Below, in pieces: positions 13,783 to 24,320 of a DNA stretch of 60,000 nucleotides. Position 1 is the stretch's first letter. Every line of letters starts with the position of its first letter. The notes under the pieces are model-generated. The model was not told where the DNA came from, ran no database searches, and saw only the letters and a program-made list of their open reading frames with translations. Source of the DNA: Symsagittifera roscoffensis (taxonomy: Eukaryota; Xenacoelomorpha; Acoela; Convolutidae); NCBI RefSeq assembly GCF_963678635.1, contig NC_087070.1, forward strand, positions 43,138,988 to 43,198,987, read 5' to 3'. Position numbers and translations under genes: made by a program.

Positions 13783-16700
13783 AAGAAATAGCCTAGGTTC
13801 ATTGAAATTTAACCGTTTTACAGAAAAAAAATTGAGCCGAAACATTAATTTTATTAGCGCGATTGGATAAATCGCATATTTTTTACGGAATCATTTTTCA
13901 GATTTTTTTTGTTGAAAAATGGACGAAATAAAAGTTTTTTTTGATCATTTTTTATCCCCCTGCATGCTAATAGATAAATGCTAAAGTAATAAACAAAGGT
14001 GGGTTAAAATTTTAAGCTTTTAGAAAGCATGATCACCGGAGAAAAATGTCTTTTAAAATTTGAGCTTAGGACAACAACTCTTCTCAGATGAAAAAAATTT
14101 TCGTCAGAAATGCTTAGTTAAGTGGTTGAAAATTGGCTGAATAAAGAAAACACTCCAAGCAAAAATAATCTGAGCCTTTGACAAAAATTGGAACAACTAA
14201 TTCATTTTCTACTTAATTTTGCGCGTGGAGGAGTATCAAAACAAAAATTGATTGTTTTTTATTCTTTCCCATCAACTATGTTAGCTTTTTAAAGCAGTTA
14301 AACATCCGAGGAATCACGATCATTCAAATTTTATTCAAGTCAAAATCAATTTATAAAAGTACCTCTTAAAAGCTGCTCCAATTATTGTAAGGGTTATCTT
14401 TGTTCGTTCTAGTTTTTGAATTTTTGGTTTTAAGGTCCCATTTTGATTTATCATTTAGAGAGCACTTAACTAAAAATGCATCGAAATACTTAATCTTAGA
14501 CTCGACTGGTTTCAAAAACAGAATTAGTTTTTGCCTTTGATGAACGAAACAATTTTATATCAAAAAGAGGCAGTTTTAGTATAATGTTCAGGTCTACCAA
14601 AGCTTGACCGATATGGGCTGCAATTGTGGCACCATGTGAATGATGCAGTCGCGAAAAAATGGCTTTGAGTCGCTACAAAATTTCGCTCAAGGAGTTTACT
14701 CAGTCTGAAAGGTGGGGAATGGATAGATACAGATTTGCTTAGACAGGTTGGATAGCCTGTCATTGATCATCTGTGAATCGCTGAAACTAGACTCAAATAT
14801 TAAGTTGACTTTTTTTGTTATTAATAATTGCTCTTTTTTTTATTGCGAAAACTATTGAAAATGTAGTGGCATAAAAAATGTTGTTATTCTATAGCACAAC
14901 TTTTTTCAATGATCTTTTCTAAACGTTTAGATAAAACGCAATCATTCTAGATAAAACAAGACCTGAAATCTGGGAATACTAGATCATCAAAGCAGCCTAT
15001 GTGTTTGCATCTAGTAGCTAAATGTTGGGAATACTTAACTGGTTTATTTTGAAATGAAAAAATTTTTCCGGCCTAACTTAACCAAGGCTTACCTGTTGAC
15101 CAAATTAGATAAGCGAACATATTGTTTGATTAAAATGAGTCTAAATTCATAACGCGACAATTCGCAAAGAATAAAAACTTGCAAAAAAGACTACTCATAT
15201 AAATAAGCAATTGCGACAACTCACAAAACACGAGATAATTCTTAAATTATCCCAAACTTAGACCCGTAACCACTAACTAAATATCAATTAGAGTTTTATT
15301 TAAATCAAAACATTAATTGAGGGAAAATATGAGTCTTTCTGTCCGCTTAACACCAAAAATTGAGGGAAAAATCTTGATTACCTTAATTGGTATAGGTTGC
15401 ATAGAGAGCAGCTAGTCCCAACTTTAAGTCGAATTCAGGAACGAGAGCTATCTCAATAAATGATTTCACTTTCTTTCTTAGGTTTTTGTCTTTCCTCTAT
15501 TCGCAACTTTCGGTGCGGGAAAGAGTCTTGATCTTTGAAGATCAAAACTGATGAAGTTCGATTCCATAGAAAAAAGCGGGTTAACAAACCTTAAATGCTC
15601 GAAAAGAACTTGCAAATCCCAAATATTTACACGAGATGATTTATTAGTGGAGAACAAAGTGGACTATTTGCATTCAGTGTTTCCTCATGGACGAGAAATT
15701 GAAAAGTAGTTTTCTACAAGTGTCTCAACTTTTTAGCTTTTTTTCAATTTCAAATTTACAAAATTTTGGTTCAGAAAGTTTTGAAGCTTGATCGTTAAAC
15801 GTGCGTAGAAGTTTAAAAACGTAGTGGGAATGAACGAAACAGCAAATTTTTACAAATAAAGTAAAAAAACCGTCCTCTTAATTTCCAGTAATTCTGCGGA
15901 CAAGATGAAATTTTTCAAAAACGTTTAGTGTCATGCGAAAAGTAAACTAAAGAGTGCAAAACACGCAAAAACATCCGCGATATAATTATTAAAGCGTAAC
16001 AAGAAACGTTTCTGAGAAGCGCGCAGCCAAAATGCCTAAAGTTACGTTGGTCGCAAGAGCGATTCAAAGAGAAGGAGACCTTGCAGTTCTGCCAAAAACC
16101 GAGGGCGGTATCGCAATTCAATTTGAACCACTCTAATTCTTGGGCACTGATTTGGGAATGGGGTTTGCCCTCCGCGTATTTGAGTACACCACTGAGCCAA
16201 ATTTGGACATTCTGGAGCGTTACTCATTTTGGCACGCTGATGGCACATTTAACAGTTGTCCCCTATAATTCTATCAAGTTTATACTGTACATTCTTGTAA
16301 TGTTACAAATTACTACCATCTACCATTGGCTTACTTTTTTTGCTACAAAAACTCAACAGCAACATTAAAAAGCATATAGTGTGTTACGTGCACCTAAATC
16401 ATTATTAGAATGAACAAAAATTTTTATTAATTTTGAGGAAGCCGCAATGTGTGCTTTCAAATAAGAATTCTCCAGAGTGTCCGTAAAAAGCGTTTTTTCC
16501 TTTTCGGCAGTGAATTTTAGCAAAAAATACAAGAATGGGGACTGGGGCAGAATGAAGGAAAGACAAAAACCTAAGAAAGAAATTGAAATTTTTTATAGCA
16601 CTGGCTCTTGTTCCCAAATGCGACTACAAGTTGGGAGAAGACGCTCTCTATGCAACAACAACAGAACGATCAGCTCCATTCATTTCTCAAATTTACTAAA

Positions 16701-17037
16701 ATTTACGAAAACTTTCAGATTTCAAACCAGTCATGTGGAATGAGTTTAGCATTGAGATAAATGGAAACCAAAACAAAACAGCAGTTCGGTAGGAGGATGG
16801 TTGAAAATTTTTCAGTTAGGAATGGGTTATGCTCACCCAACTGTATCAACTTTTAATGACCAAAAATGGAAGGAGCAAAGTTTTATGGAAAATTGTCAGA
16901 TTTGGTTTCAAGCTTGAAAACCTTGAAAATCAGAAATCTTGAAAACTATCAAAACAATGATCAAATTTTGAAGCTGGAAGCTCGTTCCTTTGAATTATCT
17001 TAAAACTCTTCATAGCAAAGAAGTTTTAACGCCTCAA
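13783..17037. other. Non-coding stretch
   Basis: No supported gene. Frames of 67-95 codons on both strands (for example around 14560-14763, 16042-16368 and 16405-16743) overlap each other and show no domain. The region near 13990-14110 has a faint R1-like block (GAGCTTAGGACAACAA). Nothing else recognised. Confidence 0.5.
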
Positions 17038-17190
17038 AGGCTTCGGTGTTTCACCGTTTTTTTTTGTTCCACATTTAGATTAATGGAAAATTTAATCATC
17101 GTCCAAGTTTTACACGGCTTCGATGTTTCACCGTTTTTTTTGTTCCAGATTTAGATCAATGGAAAATTTATTCATCGTCCAAGTTCATAT
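17038..17190. repeat. Tandem duplication, ~77-bp unit
   Basis: GGCTTCGGTGTTTCACCG at 17038 and GGCTTCGATGTTTCACCG at about 17115 each lead into a T-run, TTGTTCCA, TTTAGAT and ATGGAAAATTTA-TCATCGTCC. Two copies, only a few substitutions apart. Confidence 0.8.
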
Positions 17191-17221
17191 AACAACATTT
17201 TTTGAATTATATTGACAATTT

Positions 17222-17316
17222 TGGTCAAAATGGCAGCTTATAAAGTCGAAATTTGTCTGAATAAAAAAACCCACCCGAGCACAAACATTCCGTTACTTTC
17301 GTATCGAATGTCGGAA
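17222..17316 (+). repeat. R1 dispersed repeat, truncated end
   Basis: Only the distal end of R1 is present: GGTCAAAATGGCAGC, GTCGAAATTTGTCTG, ACCCACCCGAGCACAAA and CCGTTACTTTCGTAT. Confidence 0.65.
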
Positions 17317-17483
17317 CTACAAAGCTCGCTAAACAACAATGTCAAGACTAAAAGTATGCGCTAAACTAAACTGAAAATACTGTGATAATATGATGTAGTC
17401 AGTTAAAAAACTATGACACATTTGAAAAGTTTAAGAATAAAAAAGTCGTGTCAAGATCATTCAGAAACAATAGCCCGTGACAA

Positions 17484-17995
17484 AAGTTCAAACAAGACTG
17501 CTCGTATTAGGGTGATGCCCTCAATGCTCCGACTGCCTTTTAAAGTCTATAGAGCAGTAACAGCATGAAAAAAAATTGTTATGTATATCTGAGATTTTTT
17601 GTTAAAATCATCCCCCCACACGCCATATAAACTACAAAGTGATACATTTCGATCCTGTTAACAAATCAATTTTGACATATAAGCTTCCTTGACTCAATTT
17701 GAAACGATTTCTAGGGCGGACTAAATATTCGCTTACGCGATATTAGCGCGAAGTATATCGCGCGTTAACTGTCCCAAATTGGCCAAAATGGCAGTCTTTA
17801 AAACTCATAACTTTACAAAAACTGATCACAGGTGAAACATTTTTTTCAAATTTAAGCTCAAGACAACAATCCTTTTGAATGATATAGAAAAATTCCGTCA
17901 ACAATACCTAGTTAAAAAGGCGAAATTTGTCTGAAGAAAAAAAAACCCACCCCGAGCACAAATATTCCGTTACTTTCGTTACGAAATTCGGAACA
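17484..17995 (+). repeat. R1 dispersed repeat, near full-length copy
   Basis: Starts AACAAGACTGCTCGTATTAG and runs through the CCCCCCACACGCC block, the TTCGCTTACGCGATATTAGCG core, GGCCAAAATGGCAG and the CCGTTACTTTCG end. The hairpin is partly decayed here (AGGGTGATGCCCT). Confidence 0.8.
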
Positions 17996-18616
17996 AAAAC
18001 TGATATGCTTCGACGGGTGTTCAACGCCACGGACATCAGTATAATTTCAACAACATAAAACAAAACTCAAAGTTAAAGTAGCACCATTCGTCATTCCACC
18101 TAGAAAATTCGCTTTGAAGGTAATTGTACTCAAAAATGAGATAATACTACCACCTTTCACCAAAAACAAGATAGGCCGAGGATCGGTGGGATAAAACTGA
18201 GATAAACTGTAATACAGACGTAAAAGTATCAATCCGGTATCAAATAGTCTTATATTTACAGTCATAAATAAGCTTGGAGGAGATCATTTTGGGCTTTTTT
18301 AATCAACAGTATTGATATCAAAAAATTGATTGATGTAATTTGAAATGAGGACACAATTTAAATAGGTAGAAATAAAAAAAACAATAGACCAGTAAAAAAG
18401 TGTACTTCCTATAAGCTCATTTTTTAAAGGCACTTTTTCCTTAGTTATGTTAAAATGGTTGCTTTAATTGCTATCAAGTCATTAATCTACCCAATATATC
18501 CATAGCATATTTGATTAACGAAGCCATGAGCCAGCTCGATGTGTCTTTCGGATTTTTTCAAGGGAGCTAGCTGTTGAGCCCAAATTCCGTTTCTTGGTCG
18601 TTGGATTCAATTTCAA
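17996..18616. other. Non-coding stretch
   Basis: Nothing recognised. A 72-codon minus-strand frame at 18047-18265 is not supported. Confidence 0.5.
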
Positions 18617-19170
18617 ATAAGACAAAAGTGAAGGGAACAAAAGTTGCTTAAAATTTCCTCAGAATTAATATGGTGTAATTTTTTCTCAACCAAAATTTTG
18701 CCCCAAAAATGGGTCATTTTGGCTTTTTTCAATTATTCAAGAATTACGCTGAAAATATTTTGTTAATTGATAAGAAAATTATACCACAAGAAGCTTCTTA
18801 CACAGCCCAACAAAGTTTAAGCAGGGTCAAATCTCCAAAAATTTGCGCATATTGTTTCAAATTTGTTTTAAACAGAGGTACTGGGTTTTATATAGTAAAA
18901 ACCACATTTATTGACTATCAAGAAATTTTTTTTTCGTTTATTCTACTTTTTGGGATTTAACCCTTCTTAAACTTTGTTGGGCTGTGTAAGACGCTTCTTG
19001 TGATATAATTTTCTTATCAATTAACAAAATATTTTCAGCGTAATTCTTGAATAATTGAAAAAAGCCAAAATGACCCATTTTTGGGGCAAAATTTTGGTTG
19101 AGAAAAAATAACACCATATTAATTCTGAGGAAATTCTAAGCAACTTTTGTTCCCTTCACTTTTGTCTTAT
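18617..19170. repeat. Fold-back inverted repeat, 218-bp arms
   Basis: The left arm (18617-18834) and right arm (18953-19170) are reverse complements with only a handful of mismatches by eye, around a 118-bp spacer. Outer ends read ATAAGACAAAAGTGAAGGGA and its complement. Both arms contain the CCCCAAAAATGGGTCATTTT and ACACAGCCCAACAAAGTTTA blocks. A transcript would fold into a long hairpin. The 83-codon frame at 18709-18960 lies across the left arm and spacer and looks incidental. Likely a fold-back element or MITE; no transposase seen. Confidence 0.9.
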
Positions 19171-19369
19171 CTTAACCCAATTTGATAAAAACGCGTTTGA
19201 AAACTCAAGTTTTCTTCATTTTGTCCGGATAATTTAAATCGCCACTGTATTACTTTCATCATTCTGTTGATTATTAGCTATCATTATCGGTTAGCTCAAA
19301 CCTGTTGAGCATTTTATATCGTTCATAAGGTTTAATGCTCAAAGGTAATTTTACGGATCGGTTCTTTTT

Positions 19370-19865
19370 ACAATGCATAGAAAACGACCTGAATTGTCTT
19401 CGAGATGTCTTTCACAAATGACATAACAAAAAGTAACAAACTTTTAATTTTGGCAAATCTTTTCAATGATAATTATTTTAAATTTTCGAATTTCCAATTT
19501 ATCAGACATTGATCAAGGCATACATAAACACGCCATACAAAAGAAATATCAAGTTTCAGCGTTTTTGAAAAAAAAAATTTAAGTGAAAAAAAGGCAATAA
19601 TATCGTATCCAGGACTACGTTATGCACACAAAAAATTAAGTTTTTCATGCAAAATCTTTTTGTTCGGATAAAATTCGATTTGCGGTTGAAAGAAAAACAA
19701 GAATTTGTTGGGGGCAAATTTTCTAAAATTACTTGTGTTGCCATTAAAAAAAATGCCAGTCAAACAATTTCGATATATGGAAAATGTATGGTAAGCATTG
19801 TCTCCATACACTTGATGTATGGAATTGTATGATGAACATTTTCGGTGAATGGAGGTCAACCCGGG
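19370..19865. repeat. CCCGGG-ended repeat family, copy b (partial)
   Basis: Shares GCATAGAAAACGACC, AACAAACTTTTAATTTT and ATTGATCAAGGCATACATAA with the copy at 21106-21965. Its right end is GGAGGTCAACCCGGG at about 19851-19865, directly against a truncated R1 copy. The left end is not seen. Overlapping 61-88 codon frames here are incidental. Confidence 0.7.
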
Positions 19866-20184
19866 ATTTTGGCCAATTTGGGACAATTAACGCGCGATAT
19901 ATTTCGCGCTAATAACGCGTAAGCGAACATTTAATCCGTCTTAGAAATTGTTCTAAATTGGTTGAAGGAAATTTATTTGTCATACTTGATTTGCTACAAG
20001 GAGCGAAATCTATTCTTTTGTACTTCATAAGGCGGTTGTGGGGAAATGGTTTTCATAAAATATTTCTCAAAATATTTTTCATTTTGTTTTATTACTTCTA
20101 TTTTTTAATGTATTTACTGCTTCATAAACATTAAAAGGCAATCGGAACATTCAGGACTTCGCCCTGATACGAGCAGTCTTGTTT
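19866..20184 (-). repeat. R1 dispersed repeat, truncated
   Basis: Begins inside R1 at GGCCAATTTGGGACAATTAA, keeps the full GC-rich core (CGCGCGATATATTTCGCGCT then AATAACGCGTAAGCG), and ends with CTTCGCCCTGATACGAGCAG. The distal ~180 bp of R1 are missing at the junction with the CCCGGG-ended repeat. Confidence 0.8.
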
Positions 20185-20420
20185 CATCTAAAGTTTCCAG
20201 AGGTTTTGCAAACAAAACTCAGAGGTTTTGGAAACAAATTCGATCGATATGGCATTGATCGAAGATTAGCCGAGGACATTATTTGGGTACCGCAGGCAAA
20301 TTTTTCGGCGCGCGCTCCCCCCTTAAAATTAGTATATATTGGCGCCTAAGGCGCCCTAAGAAACATTTTAGCGTCAGTCAGCCAAACATGGATATCTCAA
20401 AATAGTACAAAGGGGGGAAA
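20185..20420. repeat. Composite repeat fused to hAT-like fragment
   Basis: This block (CATCTAAAGTTTCCAGAGG, AGGTTTTGGAAACAAATTCG, CGAAGATTAGCCGAGGA, GGTACCGCAGGCAAATTTTT, GGCGCGCGCTCCCC, GGCGCCTAAGGCGCC) is the reverse complement of about 23618-23908, at roughly 95% identity by eye where shared. In both places it abuts an R1 copy in the same relative order, so R1 plus this block behaves as one composite unit. Confidence 0.75.
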
Positions 20421-20782
20421 AGGTGAACATTGAGCGCAGAACTCGGGAACTTAAACTCCTTCAATACGGAAATGCAGAGAGGCAGTGCTATTCCAGTTTT
20501 CTCTTTGAAAATAGACTTAATTCGCTAGCTAAGATCACACTCAAACACTTACGGTTAACGCTGTAAAAATTTATTAACAAGAGCAGTCTTGTTGTCTATA
20601 CCTCCAAACCTTTGGTATGCTTGCTTAGTAAAATTTTTACCGCGTTAACCGTATGTGATTGAGTGTGATCTTAGCTAGCGCATTAAGTTTATTTTCAAAG
20701 ACAAAACTGGAATAGCACTGCCTCTCTGGATTTCCGTATTGAACGAGTTGAAGTTCCCGAGTTCTGAGCTCAATGTTCACCT
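20421..20782. repeat. Fold-back inverted repeat, ~155-bp arms
   Basis: The left arm, about 20421-20579, starts AGGTGAACATTGAGC. The right arm, about 20626-20782, ends GCTCAATGTTCACCT. They share AACTCGGGAACTT, GAGAGGCAGTGCTATTCCAG, GCTAAGATCACACTCAA and GGTTAACGC. The ~46-bp spacer contains AGAGCAGTCTTGTTG, similar to the R1 terminus. Confidence 0.88.
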
Positions 20783-21105
20783 AAATTCTTAACCATCATG
20801 AGCCAAAAATAGTCTTGTTTTCTTTTTCGAGTTGGTCTGTGGTTGTTTTCGCCCTATCATTACTATTGGTTGTTAAAACCAAAAAAGGTCTACGTTGAAT
20901 TCAAAGTTTGAATTGACTTGAAGAATATTCATAAATGTTTGTTACGTCCGCATATTTTCATGGAATTTCAGATGCAAGTCCCTTCTTGAGTTGTTTTCCA
21001 TAATTTCGAAACTTATATTCGAACTCACAAAAATTTTTTAAATTTCAACAACTTGAAACAAAACTCAAGTCTAAAGTAAGACTATTTCAAGACCAAAACA
21101 ATATA

Positions 21106-21965
21106 CCCGGGTTGACCGAAAATGCTTATCATACTATTCTCATAAATGGGATTTTTTTTTCATACAATTTCATACAATTCCATACGTACAGAAAATTGTA
21201 TGAAAACTCTATGATAAGCATTTTCCCATAAAGGGGAATTGTATGATAGGTGTTTTCTCCATAAACCAAAAAGTTGTTTTTTTGTTCGTAAATTTATTGT
21301 CTGACAAATTTTTGGTTGAGTTGGCAACCGAACACAAGTGACAAAGACCTTGGTTAATCAAAGCACTAAAGGTTGGACGGTCTTGCATTTACCTTGCATA
21401 GAAAACGACCCGACTGTCATCGAGCTACAAATGATATAACAAAAGTAACAAACTTTTAATTTTTGGCAAAATTTTTCAATGATGGTTATTTTAAATTTGT
21501 GAATTTTCAAATTATCAGACATTGATCAAGGCATACATAAACACGCCGTACAAAAGAATTTTCGAAAAAAAAAATTCAAGTGAAAGAAAAAAAGCCAATA
21601 TTATCGTATCCAGGACTAGGTTATGCACACAAAAAATTAAATTTTGCATGCAAAAAAAAATTTTTTCGGAAAATGTTTGTTTTCGTACAAAATTCGATTT
21701 GCGCTTGAAAAAAAAGTTTATGGGGCAAATTTTCAAAATTTTTTTGTGTCGTATATGGAAATTGTATGGCAAGCATTTTTTTCAAAAAAATTTAAAATCA
21801 TTTTTTTTTGTCACCAGTCTGTTCAACTGTTCTCAAAAAGCCGCAGAAATGGTTTAATTTTTTTTCTATTGTTTTTCGAAAATGTATGAATGAATTGTAT
21901 GACAATGGTTTTTGTTGTCTGGAATTGTGTGATAAGCATTTTCGGTGTATGGAGGTCAACCCGGG
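21106..21965. repeat. CCCGGG-ended repeat family, copy c (both ends)
   Basis: Starts CCCGGGTTGACC and ends GGTCAACCCGGG, a perfect 12-bp terminal inverted repeat, with further inverted similarity inside (GAAAATGCTTATCATAC). The flanks are ...ATATA and TAACT..., compatible with a TA target duplication, so a Tc1/mariner-like non-autonomous element is possible. No transposase is visible. The interior is rich in TGTATGG and CATACAATT words. Several overlapping 81-111 codon frames on both strands look incidental. Confidence 0.75.
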
Positions 21966-23132
21966 TAACTTTAGTTTCTCTCATATGAGAAAACCAACAG
22001 GTGAACTGCCGAAAATTCTGCAGATAAACTGCATTTGGATATTCGCCATCTAATTCGTTTTTTGGTAATTCAAACACACGTTTCGTCAGTTTTTCTGCTG
22101 AATTTTCTGGATGTTTCCAAATTTTTTTAATACCATTAATCAACGATGAATGTCGTCATATTCAGTTTAAAAATTTTTCGTTGTTGTAGAAACAAACGCT
22201 ATTTCTGAAAAAGGATATTCGTGCAATTTTCATAGTATAAAATTGTAAGGCTAGCATTTGCGGAGGTCAACCCTTGAAGTTTGTCTCAAAAACTCGCCGG
22301 TCTGGTAATTTTTTTTCCTGAGGCGCCCTAATTTGGGAAACTACCGCCACAAAGTATTGAGTGCAAAAAAAATAAACAATATTCAGTTTACACATTTGTT
22401 TTTTATCGGGTCACGTTTAATTTTTTAGGCTGTGAAAAGCCGTACCAACCGAGAACGCTATGAGTATGGATTATTGTTTGGCCTCGAACCACTGATCTTT
22501 TGGCCGAGAGGCGAAACTAATAGCTATCAATGATTCGTTCAAGGTTAGGTCAATTAACAAGCAATCCTCGATAATAGGTCGCTCAAGAGTACCCTGCTGA
22601 CTCTTAAGTGCTAAAAATTTGACCTCAATAAAGAAAAACACAAAATCAGATTCACTTTAATGCCAATCAATTTCAACTAATCCGATTTGCATAAATTATC
22701 AAGACATGCCTTCATTCACGAACAAATCCCGGTCGTCATCATTACCGCCCATTTGAAATATGCAACACAAGGGAATACCTATGAATGTATAAAATCAGGC
22801 GGTATATTGTTAGACAAATACGCGTCGACCCGAACTTGGAAATTATTTCCTGAAAAATAGAAGTATAGACAGTGTTAATAGAGGCGCCTGTGTTTTTATT
22901 TTTTTAAAACATTTTACAGCGACGTATTCTGTAAAAAAATGAAAAAAGCTCTATCGAAAAAAATGAATCGTTTGTTTTTGACAGCTGTTGATTTGTTTGC
23001 TTTAGAAAAAAAAAACGTGCTTGTTAAAGCAGGAAGGGAAGAGCGGTTAAAAAGAGGCTTATTTGAACTCAATTTTGGACTGAATTATCATGATTGTATT
23101 TCGCGTTTTGATGCAAATAGATTTAATTTGAA
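21966..23132. other. Non-coding stretch with a family end relic
   Basis: At 22225-22275 a decayed end of the CCCGGG family is seen (GCTAGCATTTGC then GGAGGTCAACCC). A 92-codon frame at 22939-23217 runs into the hAT-like repeat and is not supported. No other gene seen. Confidence 0.5.
22465..22540 (-). repeat. Possible tRNA-derived sequence
   Basis: On the minus strand GGTTCGAGGCC matches a pol III B-box (GGTTCGANNCC). It is preceded by CTCTCGGCCAAAAGATCAGT and, further upstream, by a weak A-box-like TAGCTATTAG. No clean cloverleaf can be drawn, so it is at best a tRNA relic or SINE head. Confidence 0.25.
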
Positions 23133-23542
23133 CAGGGGCGGATGTAGGATTTTCTCGAGGGGGGGGGGTTGTTTTTCCAAAAAAAAATTCGAAATTTTGT
23201 CGACCTTATTTTTTTAGGTCCACCAAATTGCTTTTCGGAGCTCTCCTAAAGCCTTAAAAAATCTCTCTTTGACCAAAATTTCTGCGCCGCAGGCACAATT
23301 TTGAAAAAAAAAGCGGTTTCAGGCACTTTTTGGTAAATTTTTACCAAAAAATTGCGTTTTTTGGCGCGCGCTCCCCCATTAAAGTAATTATATAAAATAA
23401 ATATAGAAAAAAACTAGGGTCCTTCAGCCAAAATTGGTTCTCTGAAAATAGTTCAAAAGGGGACCCTTTGGGTCGGCAAGGGGTCAAATCCCTGAGGGGG
23501 GGGGGCGTCCGTCTCCCCCTACCCTCCCTAAATCCGCCCCTG
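23133..23542 (+). mobile_element. hAT-like non-autonomous element (MITE)
   Basis: The left end CAGGGGCGGATGTAGGAT and right end CCCTAAATCCGCCCCTG form a terminal inverted repeat of the CAGGGGCGGAT type commonly seen in hAT elements. The 8-bp flanks AATTTGAA and ACTTTGGA match at 6 of 8 positions, compatible with a decayed hAT target duplication. The interior is GC-richer than the surroundings (CTGCGCCGCAGGC, GGCGCGCGCTCCCC, GGGTCGGCAAGGGG) and has no open frame. Relatives lie at 23553, 26578 and 53284. Confidence 0.75.
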
Positions 23543-23552
23543 ACTTTGGAGC

Positions 23553-23908
23553 AGTAGCGGATTTTAGGGGGGGGGACGCCTCCCCCTCAGGGATTCGACC
23601 CCTGCCGACCCAAAAGCTCCCTCCTTTGTACTATTTTTGGCTGACTGACACTAAAATTTTTCTTAAGGCGCCTTAGGCGCCAATATATACTAATTTTGAG
23701 GGGGGAGTGCGCGCCGAAAAAAAACGCAATTTTTGGTCAATATTTTCCAAAAAGGCCTAAAAACACCTTTATTGGCCTGTTTTTTGAAAAATTTGCCTGC
23801 GGTACCCGATAAATATCCTCGGCTAATCTTCGATCGATGCCATATCGATCGAAATTGTTTCCAAAACCTCTGAGTTTTTTTTGCAAAACCTCTGGAAACT
23901 TTAGATGA
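23553..23908 (-). repeat. hAT-like fragment plus composite block, inverted
   Basis: Starts CAGTAGCGGATTTTAGGGGG, only 10 bp from the previous element and in opposite orientation. It contains CCCCTGCCGACCC and the perfect palindrome GGCGCCTTAGGCGCC. From about 23800 it passes into the CGATCGATGCC and CCAAAACCTCTGAG block that also lies at 20185-20420 in reverse, then abuts R1. The far hAT-like end is missing. Confidence 0.7.
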
Positions 23909-24320
23909 AACAAGACTGCTCGTATCAGGGCGAAGCCCTGAAAGTTCCGACTGCCTTTTAAGGTTTATGGAGCAGTAATAACATAAATATCATTAACTAA
24001 TTAAATGTAATAGAAAAAGGATTTTTTTTTCTAAAAATTGAAATTTTTTTAATAAAAAACATAGCGCGAAAATATCCGCGTAAATAGCGCGAAAAATATC
24101 GCGCGTTAATTGTCCCAATTTGGCCAAAATGGGAATCTTTAAACCCCCTTTACAAAAACTGATCACAGGTGAAATATTTTTTTAATTTTAAGCTCAGAAC
24201 AACAATGCCGTTTGAATGAGCTAAAAAGTTCTGTCAAAAAAGGCTAGTTAAAAAGTCGAAATTTGTCTGAAGAAAATAAAACCCAACCCGAGCGCAAATT
24301 TTCCGTTACTTTCGTATTTA
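23909..24320 (+). repeat. R1 dispersed repeat, internally shortened copy
   Basis: Begins AACAAGACTGCTCGTATCAG with the perfect hairpin CAGGGCGAAGCCCTG. It then lacks the CCCCCCACACGCC block and goes on to the CG-rich core (TAGCGCGAAAATATCCGCG) and the end CCGTTACTTTCG. Confidence 0.8.

Noticed and set aside
16042-16743. Overlapping frames of 68-95 codons on both strands
   Set aside because: They overlap in several frames with no domain and no conserved context; likely chance.
18709-18960. 83-codon frame over the fold-back
   Set aside because: It crosses the left arm and spacer of the inverted repeat; explained by the repeat.
21522-22143. Several frames of 81-111 codons
   Set aside because: They lie within or at the edge of the CCCGGG-ended repeat, on both strands, with low-complexity products.
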